Shown here in pieces: positions 8,058-15,607 of a stretch of DNA of 44,656 nt (within the stretch, counting starts at the first letter, position 1; each line of letters begins with the position of its first letter). Where the stretch lies: NCBI GenBank assembly GCA_017460665.1, contig JAFUAO010000028.1, forward strand, positions 1 to 44,656, in the 5' to 3' direction. The notes under the pieces are model-generated. The model saw only the letters and a program-made list of their open reading frames with translations. It was not told where the DNA came from and did not search any database. The DNA comes from Ruminococcus sp. (lineage in GTDB: Bacteria; Bacillota; Clostridia; Oscillospirales; Ruminococcaceae). Position numbers and translations under genes: made by a program.

Positions 8058-8775
8058 TTTTGCCTCCGTATACAGAAATATCGCTATATTATCATGATAC
8101 CACAAAAAGAGCGCTTTGTAAACAGGCTTCGGCGAGAATTTGCAAAAGTTTTGCGTGGGCGGCCATTGGGCGTTCGTCCAATTCGTAATTCGGAATGCGG
8201 AATTCGGAATTATACCCCTCCGCCCGATGGTTTGCGGTAAACGCCCACCGCCCGGCTTTAGCCGGGCGGCACTGGTGGGCAAAGAGGAACACCTCCGGAG
8301 GGGAGGGCTTTAACAAAAAACTGGTACAAAAGCCGTCGGCCCTCCCCTCTCTTCGGTTTTCCTCTCTGCACTCTTTTTTCCCTCACTCCCCACCTCGCCG
8401 GCTTTTGACTATCCTTCGCAGGACCCTTCGGGCCTGCTGGCATAGAAATATAGGGCGGTGGTTTTAGGTACATTCGCCCGGTGGTCATACAAAAACGGCC
8501 GGGCGAACGGAATTCGCCCCTACACATCGTGGTGATCGTTGAGGGGCGATGTAGGCATCGCCCCCTACACATAAATATGGCGCACGGACGGCCAATGGCC
8601 GTCCCTACAAAGTTTCCGTTAGGCACGGGCGCACGGAATTCGCCCCTACAAAAAGCCTCCCCTGAAATTGGAGGTGCCCTGAAGGGGTGGAGGGGTATAA
8701 TTATGAATTATGCATTATGAATTATGAATTGAGGAGCCCGTCTCCTCCGCCCTCACATTTTTTCCTCCTGTGCAG
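8058..8775. repeat. Gene-free region packed with palindromic repeats
   Basis: No gene is supported here. It holds AATTCGGAATT-type A/T tracts (8172-8214 and 8698-8732) and a series of GC-rich hairpins: GCCCACC/GGTGGGC enclosing GCCCGGC/GCCGGGC (8243-8280); GGGGCGATG/CATCGCCCC (8543-8564); GGACGGCC-AAT-GGCCGTCC (8586-8604); and AGGCACGGGCGCACG with CGCCCCTACA (8621-8650). The last two recur in opposite orientation near 43640-43704. Open frames here are produced by the repeats. Confidence 0.75.
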
Positions 8776-8804
8776 TTGCATTTATCTGAAAAATATGATA
8801 TAAT
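8776..8804 (+). promoter_or_regulatory. SigA promoter of the miaB operon
   Basis: TTGCAT at 8776-8781, 17-base spacer, TATAAT at 8799-8804 with an extended -10 (TGA). Transcription would start near 8811, about 32 bases before the chosen miaB start. Confidence 0.85.
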
Positions 8805-8842
8805 GAAAATCTACGGTATTTTTGAAAGTGAGGTGCTTTCTG

Positions 8843-10216
8843 TTGCTGAAAAGCGCTGATGCGATAAAGCGCCTGAGAGCCTTGAACGGCGGAGCTCCGG
8901 GGCTCGCTTATGTGCGGAGCTTCGGCTGCCAGCTCAATGTCTCCGACGGCGAAAAGATAAAGGGCGTCCTCCAGGAGATCGGCTACGGCCTGACCGAGGA
9001 CGAGAACGAGGCCGACCTGATAATACTGAACACCTGCGCCGTCCGGGAAAGCGCCGAGGACCGGGTCTTCGGCATAGTGGGGAGCATGAAGAAGCTCAAG
9101 GAGCGCAAGCCCTCGCTGATCATCGGGATCGCCGGCTGCATGACCGCCCAGAGCCATATCGCCCAGAAGATCCGCAGGTCCTATCCTCAGGTGGATCTGG
9201 TGGTGGGGACCTCCGCCATACGCTCCCTGCCGGGGCTGCTCTTAGAGCACATGGAGGGCGCTTCCCTTGCGGAGGACATCTCCGAGTACGACGACTTCTC
9301 CGAGGCCGTCCCCCAGATAAGGGAGAGCTCCTTCAAGGCCAGCGTCCCCATAATGTTCGGCTGCAATAATTTCTGCACCTACTGCATCGTTCCCTATGTC
9401 AGGGGAAGAGAGCGCAGCCGCCGACCTGAGGACATAATCGCCGAGGTGGAGGAGCTGGTGGGCAAGGGCTATAAGGAGATCATGCTCCTTGGCCAGAACG
9501 TCAACTCCTACGGCAACGACTTAGGCGGCGAGATCACCTTCCCGGAGCTTTTGCGGAAGCTGAACGCTCTGGAGGGGGACTTCATCATCCGCTTTATGTC
9601 CTCTCACCCAAAGGACGCCTCCGACGAGCTGATCGAGGCCATTTTCGACTGCCGGAAGGTGGCAAAGCACCTTCACCTGCCCGTACAGAGCGGCAGCAGC
9701 GATGTTCTCCGGCGAATGAACAGGAGGTACACCGCAGAGCAGTACCTTGAGACCGTCAGGAAGATAAGGGACAGAGACCCCGGCTTTTCCCTGACAACGG
9801 ATCTGATCGTAGGTTTCCCTGATGAAACAAATGAAGATTTCGAGGCGACTCTTGATATAATAAGAGAGGTAAAGTACGACAACATCTACTCATTCATCTA
9901 TTCAAAGCGCTCCGGCACCAAGGCGGCGGAGATGCCCGACTCCACTACGGAGGAGGAGAAGAGCCGCCGCATGAGAGAGCTCCTCTCGGTGCAGAGGGAG
10001 GTCTCATCGGAGCACTATCGGCGCTTCATCGGCCGGACCATGCGTGTGCTGGCTGACGGGAAGGCCAAGAAGAAGGAGGGCTGGCTCACCGGGAAGAGCA
10101 GCGAGTTCATCATCGTGGAGTTCCCGGGAGATGAGAGCCTGATCGGGCAGTTCGTGGACGTGAAGATCACGGGAGCCATGAATTGGGCCGTGACGGGAGA
10201 AATGGCGGAAAAATGA
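8843..10216 (+). CDS. miaB: tRNA-2-methylthio-N6-dimethylallyladenosine synthase
   Basis: 457 residues from TTG 8843, which sits seven bases after GTGAGGTG; a TTG at 8822 has no ribosome site. MiaB is a radical-SAM enzyme that adds a methylthio group to i6A37 of tRNAs reading UNN codons. The N-terminal domain has the three Cys of the auxiliary cluster (29, 65 and 99, in FGC, NTC and GCM), the radical-SAM motif CNNFCTYC gives Cys 174, 178 and 181, and the C-terminal 70 residues match a TRAM RNA-binding domain. MiaA, which makes the substrate i6A37, is encoded at 18092. The stop overlaps the next start (ATGA). Confidence 0.95.
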   Translation: MLKSADAIKRLRALNGGAPGLAYVRSFGCQLNVSDGEKIKGVLQEIGYGLTEDENEADLIILNTCAVRESAEDRVFGIVGSMKKLKERKPSLIIGIAGCMTAQSHIAQKIRRSYPQVDLVVGTSAIRSLPGLLLEHMEGASLAEDISEYDDFSEAVPQIRESSFKASVPIMFGCNNFCTYCIVPYVRGRERSRRPEDIIAEVEELVGKGYKEIMLLGQNVNSYGNDLGGEITFPELLRKLNALEGDFIIRFMSSHPKDASDELIEAIFDCRKVAKHLHLPVQSGSSDVLRRMNRRYTAEQYLETVRKIRDRDPGFSLTTDLIVGFPDETNEDFEATLDIIREVKYDNIYSFIYSKRSGTKAAEMPDSTTEEEKSRRMRELLSVQREVSSEHYRRFIGRTMRVLADGKAKKKEGWLTGKSSEFIIVEFPGDESLIGQFVDVKITGAMNWAVTGEMAEK

Positions 10217-10818
10217 GAGCAGGAACGAAAAGGATCACAGCCATATTGCTGCTTTCGGCGCTGCTGACCGGCTGCTCCGACCAAGAACAGAACGAAGAGG
10301 CCGCTGCTGACTGGCAGGAGGCATATTCTGCCGTATTGCTTGATCTTGCCGAAAGCGGAGAGTACCCAAGGGCGGCTTACTCGGTCCGTGACGTGAACGG
10401 CGACGGAGTGCCGGAGCTGTTCGTTTCACAGGGCGTGGCCCGTGTCGAAAGATGCCTTATCTATACATTTTCGGACAAGGCCATACTGCTGGGCGAGCTT
10501 GGTGAATACGGCTATGTAGGCTTTGATACTGTGCTTGACCAGCTGGTCGCTACCGATGCTGTCCAGGGGTATGACTGGCGTGGGTACTATGAACTGCGTG
10601 ACAGTGATCATCTTGAATTTGTGAAGGACCTTTACAACAACTACGGCGCTGCCGCAGGCACGGACGCAGTCGAGTTCCATATAAACGGCGAGACTGTCAC
10701 CGAAGAGGAATATAGGACCGCTGCTGCCGAATATTCGGGGCATGAGGTGCTGTGGCTGGGACGAGATAATGAGCTGACAGAGGAGACCGCAGGTGCGGTC
10801 GAAACGGAGGGAATATAA
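10213..10818 (+). CDS. Lipoprotein of unknown function (paralogue of the next gene)
   Basis: 201 residues from ATG 10213, which overlaps the miaB stop. A lipoprotein signal peptide ends in LLTGC, so the Cys near residue 18 should be lipidated and the protein anchored outside the membrane; LspA at 26142 could process it. The mature part has a DVNGDGVPELFV segment, a calcium-loop-like Asp pattern seen in FG-GAP/VCBS-type repeats. The signal region and the QEAYSAVLLDL...ELF block match the next gene, so the two are a tandem duplication that has diverged. Function unknown. Confidence 0.75.
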   Translation: MRAGTKRITAILLLSALLTGCSDQEQNEEAAADWQEAYSAVLLDLAESGEYPRAAYSVRDVNGDGVPELFVSQGVARVERCLIYTFSDKAILLGELGEYGYVGFDTVLDQLVATDAVQGYDWRGYYELRDSDHLEFVKDLYNNYGAAAGTDAVEFHINGETVTEEEYRTAAAEYSGHEVLWLGRDNELTEETAGAVETEGI

Positions 10819-10823
10819 CAGAA

Positions 10824-11642
10824 ATGAAAAAGATCACAGCCATATTGCTGCTTGCAGCTATGCTGACCGGCTGCGGCATGGACGAGAGCGTCAGACCTGA
10901 GACCAGTGTCTCGGAGAGCGAGAGCTCCGAGATCACTGAGGCCCCCACTGAGGAGGAGACTGAAGCGCCTACTGAGTCTCCTGGACTGGAGACCGAGTCT
11001 CCCGCTGAGGAGGAGCTCTCAGAAACCTCCGAGGAGGAAACTGAGGCGGAGGCTCCCACTGAGGAGGAGCAGCCGGAGGAGAACTCCCCTGTGAGCTTCA
11101 AGGAGGCCTACAAGACCGTCCTTGAAGAGGCCTGTCAGGTATACGAGGGGCAGGAGACCGGCGGATCGGTGACATTCACCCTGTACAACGTCTGCGGCGA
11201 CGAGACCCCTGAGCTGATCGTAAAGACCGGCACCTGCGAGGCCGACTACGTCATCGACTTCTACACGCTGACCGAGGACGGTACTGCCGTGAAGCTCTGC
11301 GATCCGATCGGCGGAGGCCATACCTCCTTCGGCAGGAACACCGAAACAGATAATTTTTCTCTGCTTTACGGGCATATGGGCTACGGCTATGCCTTCCAGC
11401 TCGTCTATGAGCAGGGCCAGATGATCAGCGCCGGGAACGAGTTCGAGACCGATTTCCTCGACTCGGAGGAATACTACGAGAAGGTCGCTGCACAGGGCTA
11501 TGAGCTCATCGACTTCGAGGAGGTGTTCTATTCCGGCCAGCAGACCGTCTCATGGCTCTACCGCAGAGGACAGGACGGCCGCTTAGAGAGCGAGCCCCTG
11601 GAATTCGCCGGAAAGGACTTCAGCTTCATCGACCTTTGGTAA
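10824..11642 (+). CDS. Lipoprotein with a Glu/Thr/Ser-rich linker (paralogue of the gene before)
   Basis: 272 residues. The signal peptide ends in MLTGC and is almost identical in DNA to that of the upstream gene. Residues 20-90 are a low-complexity Glu/Thr/Pro linker typical of a spacer that lifts a domain off the membrane. The C-terminal domain (about 92-272) begins SFKEAYKTVLEEA and carries ETPELIVKTG, matching the paralogue, but its Asp loop is degraded (NVCGDETPEL in place of NVNGDG-like), so calcium binding may be lost. Function unknown. It lies only five bases after the upstream stop, so they are co-transcribed. Confidence 0.75.
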   Translation: MKKITAILLLAAMLTGCGMDESVRPETSVSESESSEITEAPTEEETEAPTESPGLETESPAEEELSETSEEETEAEAPTEEEQPEENSPVSFKEAYKTVLEEACQVYEGQETGGSVTFTLYNVCGDETPELIVKTGTCEADYVIDFYTLTEDGTAVKLCDPIGGGHTSFGRNTETDNFSLLYGHMGYGYAFQLVYEQGQMISAGNEFETDFLDSEEYYEKVAAQGYELIDFEEVFYSGQQTVSWLYRRGQDGRLESEPLEFAGKDFSFIDLW

Positions 11643-11664
11643 AATAATATTAAGGAGAAAAACT

Positions 11665-12069
11665 ATGGATATAATCGAAATGACAAGAGAGCTGGGCAAG
11701 GCTCTCCAGAACGACGACCGCTACATCGCCTACAGCCTCTCAAAGCAGGCCTGCGACAACAATGAGGAGCTCCAGAAGATGATCGCCAGCTTTGAGGACC
11801 TGCGGAGCCAGCTCAACGCCGAGATCATCAAGGACGACAAGGACACCGACAGGATCAAGGAGCTGGACCAGAGCATCAAGTCTACCTATCAGAAGATCAT
11901 GAACGACCGCAATATGGTGGTGTTCACCGGCGCTCAGAGCGCTCTTGAGAGCCTTGTCAGCAACATCAACCAGATCATCACCCTCTGTGCCAACGGCGAG
12001 GATCCCGACACCTGTGAGCCCTCTGCCGGCTGCTCGGGCTCCTGCGCTACCTGCGGCGGCTGCGGCTGA
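11665..12069 (+). CDS. YlbF/YmcA-family protein with a Cys-rich C-terminal tail
   Basis: 134 residues, ATG after AAGGAG. Residues 1-112 are predominantly helical and match the YlbF/YmcA family (MDIIEMTRELGKALQNDDRY start, then long amphipathic helices). In B. subtilis these proteins form a complex with YaaT that acts with RNase Y in mRNA maturation and affects competence, biofilm and sporulation, and the complex carries iron-sulfur clusters. Here the tail (after about residue 113) has several Cys in CEP..GC..C..C..C spacing, suitable for a cluster or zinc. It sits immediately before mutS in an operon, an arrangement I believe is common in related clostridia. Confidence 0.8.
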   Translation: MDIIEMTRELGKALQNDDRYIAYSLSKQACDNNEELQKMIASFEDLRSQLNAEIIKDDKDTDRIKELDQSIKSTYQKIMNDRNMVVFTGAQSALESLVSNINQIITLCANGEDPDTCEPSAGCSGSCATCGGCG

Positions 12070-12106
12070 TAGGTCTGTCTGAACAGTTTTTGCAAAGGAG
12101 GATCAT

Positions 12107-14728
12107 ATGGAGATCGACAGAAGCAGGATCTCTCCCATGATGAAGCAGTATTTCGAGGTCAAGGACAAGTACGAGGACTGTATCCTCTTCTTCCGTCTGG
12201 GGGACTTCTACGAGATGTTCTTCGACGACGCTGTCAAGGCCTCAAAGCTGCTGGAGCTGACCCTTACCGGGCGGGACTGCGGACTGGACGAGAGAGCCCC
12301 TATGTGCGGAGTGCCCTACCACGCCGCAGATGTCTATATCAAGAAGCTGATCGACCTTGGCTGCAAGGTGGCGGTCTGCGAGCAGCTCACTGACCCGGCG
12401 GAGACCAAGGGCATCGTGGTCAGGGACGTTATCCGTGTGGTGACTCCCGGTACTCTCACCGAGAGCAGTATGCTGGACGACGGCAGCAACAACTACATCT
12501 GCGGTATCTGCTATCGGCAGGAGGACCAGTGCTGCGCCGTGGCCAGCGCCGACGTTTCCACCGGCGAGGCCTTCCTGAGCATCTTCGAGGGAAGAGACCT
12601 TGAGGCCGGTGTGATCAACGAGCTCTCCCGTGTGCGCCCTGCGGAGATCGTCTTCCCGGAGGCCTTCTTGAGCCTGAAAAAGGTGGTAGATCATGTGAAG
12701 CTCCACCTGAAATGCGCCGCTGCCAACCGGCCGGATGCCTGCTTCGACCCCTCACGCCAGAGGAAGAACGTGGCGGAGGTCTTCGGGGTAAAGAACGTGG
12801 CGGAGCTGGGGCTGTCCGACAGCGGAGCGGACTGCGGTGCGGTCTGCGGACTTTTCGACTATATCCGGGACACTCAGCGCTCCTCCGTTTCACGGTTCAC
12901 CTCCCTGGAGATCCTCAGCGGCGACGCCTTCATGGGGCTCGACCTTAACGCAAGGCGGAACCTTGAGCTGACGGAAACTCTCAGGACAAAGGAGAAAAAG
13001 GGCTCGCTGATGTGGGTGCTGGACTATACCCACACCTCCATGGGAAGGCGTATGCTGAAGAACTGGATCGAGCAGCCGCTGAAAAGCCCTGCAAGGATCA
13101 TCGAAAGGCTTGACGCTGTGGAGGCCCTATACCGGAAGAGCGTGGTGCTCACCGACCTTGGGGACTTGCTGGACCGGGTCTATGACCTGGAGCGCCTTAT
13201 GACGAAGGTCATGTACAAGACGGCCAACCCCAGGGATCTTAGGTCTCTTTCCGCAACCGCCATGCAGCTCCCTCTCATAAAGGAGGAGCTGAGCAAGCTG
13301 GAGAGCTCAAAGCTCCTTGCAAAGCTCAACGGCAAGATCTCCACCTTGGAGGAGATCTCGGCACTGGTGGAGAACGCCATCATGGAGGAGCCCCCGATCA
13401 CCGTGAAGGACGGAGGCGTGATCAAGGACGGCTTCAACAAGGAGCTGGACGGCCTGAGAGACATCATGACAAACAGCAAGGCCCTCATCGACGGGATCTT
13501 TGAGCGTGAGAAGGAGGCTACCGGCATAAAGGGCCTGAAGATCGGCTACAACCGGGTCTTCGGCTATTATCTGGAGGTCACACGGTCCTACTACGACCTT
13601 ATCCCTGAGGGCTGGATCCGCAAGCAGACCCTTGCCAACGCCGAGCGCTTCATCACTGAGGAGCTGAAAAACGCCGAGAACACCATTCTTGGCGCAAAGG
13701 ACAAGGCCTTGGCGCTGGAGGCCGACATCTTCGCCGAGGTAAGGGACTTCCTTGCCACGAAGCTGGAGGCCGTGCAGGAGACTGCGGGCTCCGTGGCGGC
13801 AGTAGACGTGCTGTGCTCCTTTGCACAGGCGGCTCTGCGGAACCTTTACGTCAAGCCGGACATCGCTATCGACGGCTCGATCGACATAAAGGCTGGCCGT
13901 CACCCTGTGGTGGAGCTGGTGCTCCAGGACGAGATGTTCGTGCCCAACGATACATATCTTGACATGAAGGCCGACCGCATGGCGGTGATCACGGGCCCGA
14001 ATATGTCCGGTAAATCCACATATATGCGCCAGACCGCCCTGATCGTGCTCATGGCCCAGATCGGCAGCTTCGTGCCGGCGGACTCCGCAAAGATCTCGGT
14101 GGTGGATAAGATCTTCACCCGTGTGGGGGCCTCAGACGACCTGACCTCCGGCCAGTCCACCTTCATGGTGGAGATGAGCGAGGTCTCTGACATACTGAAA
14201 AATGCGACCCCTGCCAGCCTTGTGATCTTGGACGAGGTTGGACGAGGCACCTCCACCTTCGACGGCGTCAGCATAGCCAAGGCGGTGGCGGAGCACATCT
14301 GCACCTCTAAAAAGCTGGGCTGCAAGACCCTTTTCGCAACTCACTACCATGAGCTGATCGGCCTTGAGGATGAGCTGGAGGGCGTGAAGAACTTCAGCAT
14401 CGCCGTAAATAAGCACGGCGGCACGATCCGGTTCCTAAGGAAGATCGTCAGGGGCGGCGTGGACGAGAGCTACGGCGTGGACGTGGCGAAGCTGGCAGGC
14501 CTCCCGGCCAAGGTGGTCACAAGGGCGAGAGAGCTCCTTGAGGAAATGGAGGGGTCCCGTGCGGCGGCTCCGGCCGTCAGGGAGGGCTCCGGCCAGATCA
14601 GCTTCGAGGCTGTGGGCCGTGAGGCGGCGCTCAGTATGCTGGAGCGCACCAATATCGACGAGCTCTCAGACGGCGAGTGCCGGGAGCTGCTGAAGGATAT
14701 GCTGAAAACGATGGGAGGAGCGCTGTGA
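12107..14728 (+). CDS. mutS: DNA mismatch repair protein MutS
   Basis: 873 residues, full length. It recognises base mismatches and small loops. The N-terminal mismatch-binding motif is FFRLGDFYEMFFDDA (Phe-x-Glu pair at about residue 36-38 of that segment). The ATPase domain has Walker A GPNMSGKSTYM, the DDLTSGQSTFMVEM signature, Walker B LVILDEVGRGTSTFDG, and FATHYHEL. A linker and the C-terminal helix-turn-helix-like dimer region follow. ATG 12107 has AAAGGAGG. It is in the same operon as mutL, and its stop overlaps the GTG of the following small gene. Confidence 0.98.
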   Translation: MEIDRSRISPMMKQYFEVKDKYEDCILFFRLGDFYEMFFDDAVKASKLLELTLTGRDCGLDERAPMCGVPYHAADVYIKKLIDLGCKVAVCEQLTDPAETKGIVVRDVIRVVTPGTLTESSMLDDGSNNYICGICYRQEDQCCAVASADVSTGEAFLSIFEGRDLEAGVINELSRVRPAEIVFPEAFLSLKKVVDHVKLHLKCAAANRPDACFDPSRQRKNVAEVFGVKNVAELGLSDSGADCGAVCGLFDYIRDTQRSSVSRFTSLEILSGDAFMGLDLNARRNLELTETLRTKEKKGSLMWVLDYTHTSMGRRMLKNWIEQPLKSPARIIERLDAVEALYRKSVVLTDLGDLLDRVYDLERLMTKVMYKTANPRDLRSLSATAMQLPLIKEELSKLESSKLLAKLNGKISTLEEISALVENAIMEEPPITVKDGGVIKDGFNKELDGLRDIMTNSKALIDGIFEREKEATGIKGLKIGYNRVFGYYLEVTRSYYDLIPEGWIRKQTLANAERFITEELKNAENTILGAKDKALALEADIFAEVRDFLATKLEAVQETAGSVAAVDVLCSFAQAALRNLYVKPDIAIDGSIDIKAGRHPVVELVLQDEMFVPNDTYLDMKADRMAVITGPNMSGKSTYMRQTALIVLMAQIGSFVPADSAKISVVDKIFTRVGASDDLTSGQSTFMVEMSEVSDILKNATPASLVILDEVGRGTSTFDGVSIAKAVAEHICTSKKLGCKTLFATHYHELIGLEDELEGVKNFSIAVNKHGGTIRFLRKIVRGGVDESYGVDVAKLAGLPAKVVTRARELLEEMEGSRAAAPAVREGSGQISFEAVGREAALSMLERTNIDELSDGECRELLKDMLKTMGGAL

Positions 14729-15135
14729 ACAAGAAAAAGAAGGAGCTCAGGATCATGGTGGCGGCCCTGGCCTTCATCATGGTGATCGGCGTGATCTTCA
14801 GCGCCCTTTCCTACGGAGCGCTGTTCTTCGGCGAAAAGGCCGAGGGCACCGTCATCAACAGGAAAAGGGTCAGGAAGAGCAGCCAGATCAGCATAACAGT
14901 GGAGTACGATACTCCGAAGGGGCCTCAGGAGAGCTTCCTGAGGTTCACAAAGAAAAAGGCTCCCCAGGTAGGCGATAAGATAGAGCTTTGCTATCTGCCG
15001 GCTTTCCCGGGAAGGGCCTACTCAAAGGACGGAGCAGGGCTCGTGCTGATGCCGGTGCTGCTGATAGCGTTCCCGGCGGTGTGGCTGTATCTGCTGCTGA
15101 GGAGAGAAAGACCGTCACAGGAAATGTACGAATAG
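14725..15135 (+). CDS. Small membrane protein, DUF3592-like
   Basis: 136 residues, starting at GTG 14725 overlapping the mutS stop, with GGGAGGAG just upstream. It has two hydrophobic segments (about 9-34 and 103-123) flanking a beta-rich loop (EGTVINRKR... ITVEYDTPKG... GDKIELCYLP), the arrangement of DUF3592-type proteins of unknown function. A longer frame starting at 14677 inside mutS is not supported by a ribosome site. Nothing links it to mismatch repair beyond the operon. Confidence 0.7.
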   Translation: MNKKKKELRIMVAALAFIMVIGVIFSALSYGALFFGEKAEGTVINRKRVRKSSQISITVEYDTPKGPQESFLRFTKKKAPQVGDKIELCYLPAFPGRAYSKDGAGLVLMPVLLIAFPAVWLYLLLRRERPSQEMYE

Positions 15136-15161
15136 AACTACTACTGATCGGAGGAAAACCA

Positions 15162-15575
15162 ATGGCTTACACACTTGAAAACATCGAAGCAGAGCTTGAT
15201 CAGGCAGGAGTCCCCTACACCGACCCTGCATACGCAATGATAACGGACCTTTCCGGATTTTTCGGGTCCAACAGGAACATCAGGTACGGCGGAGCAGCGA
15301 TCTCCGAGAGGGACACTCTCCTGCTGACCTTCAACGGCCTCCTGTCAGGGAACAGCATCTTCGAGCTCTCACCTATGGGGATGACCAAGCTCACCGTGAA
15401 GAAGCTGCTGATCCTGCCCTCGTATGTGGCAGACATCAGGGGAATGGCCGACGGTAAGAAGTACCGGTTCAAGGTACAGCTCAACACCAATGTGGGCGGA
15501 GGCGGCTTCCCCGACCAGCAGTCCAACGTAATGAACATCGTAAATACACTGAAAAAGTGGGAGTCGAGCCTCTGA
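15162..15575 (+). CDS. Small soluble protein of unknown function between mutS and mutL
   Basis: 137 residues from ATG 15162, after GGAGG; upstream in-frame sequence from 14988 overlaps the previous gene and is not used. There is no signal peptide or membrane segment. The alternating hydrophobic pattern and a Gly-rich loop (NTNVGGGGFPDQQ) followed by a C-terminal helix suggest a small beta-barrel plus helix, possibly PH-like, but I do not recognise a family. It is translated between the two mismatch-repair proteins with gaps of 26 and 32 bases. Confidence 0.65.
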   Translation: MAYTLENIEAELDQAGVPYTDPAYAMITDLSGFFGSNRNIRYGGAAISERDTLLLTFNGLLSGNSIFELSPMGMTKLTVKKLLILPSYVADIRGMADGKKYRFKVQLNTNVGGGGFPDQQSNVMNIVNTLKKWESSL

Positions 15576-15607
15576 TCCGGTGAGATCCTAAGAAAGGAGA
15601 AGGGCCA

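Noticed and set aside
8058-8282. Longer start for the lysozyme gene
   Set aside because: The added 75 codons run through repeat DNA; ATG 8057 has a good ribosome site and begins a normal membrane-anchor sequence.
8195-8720. Open frames on both strands in the gene-free region after the lysozyme
   Set aside because: They consist of palindromic repeat sequence, lack ribosome sites, and encode Arg/Pro-rich products without family features.
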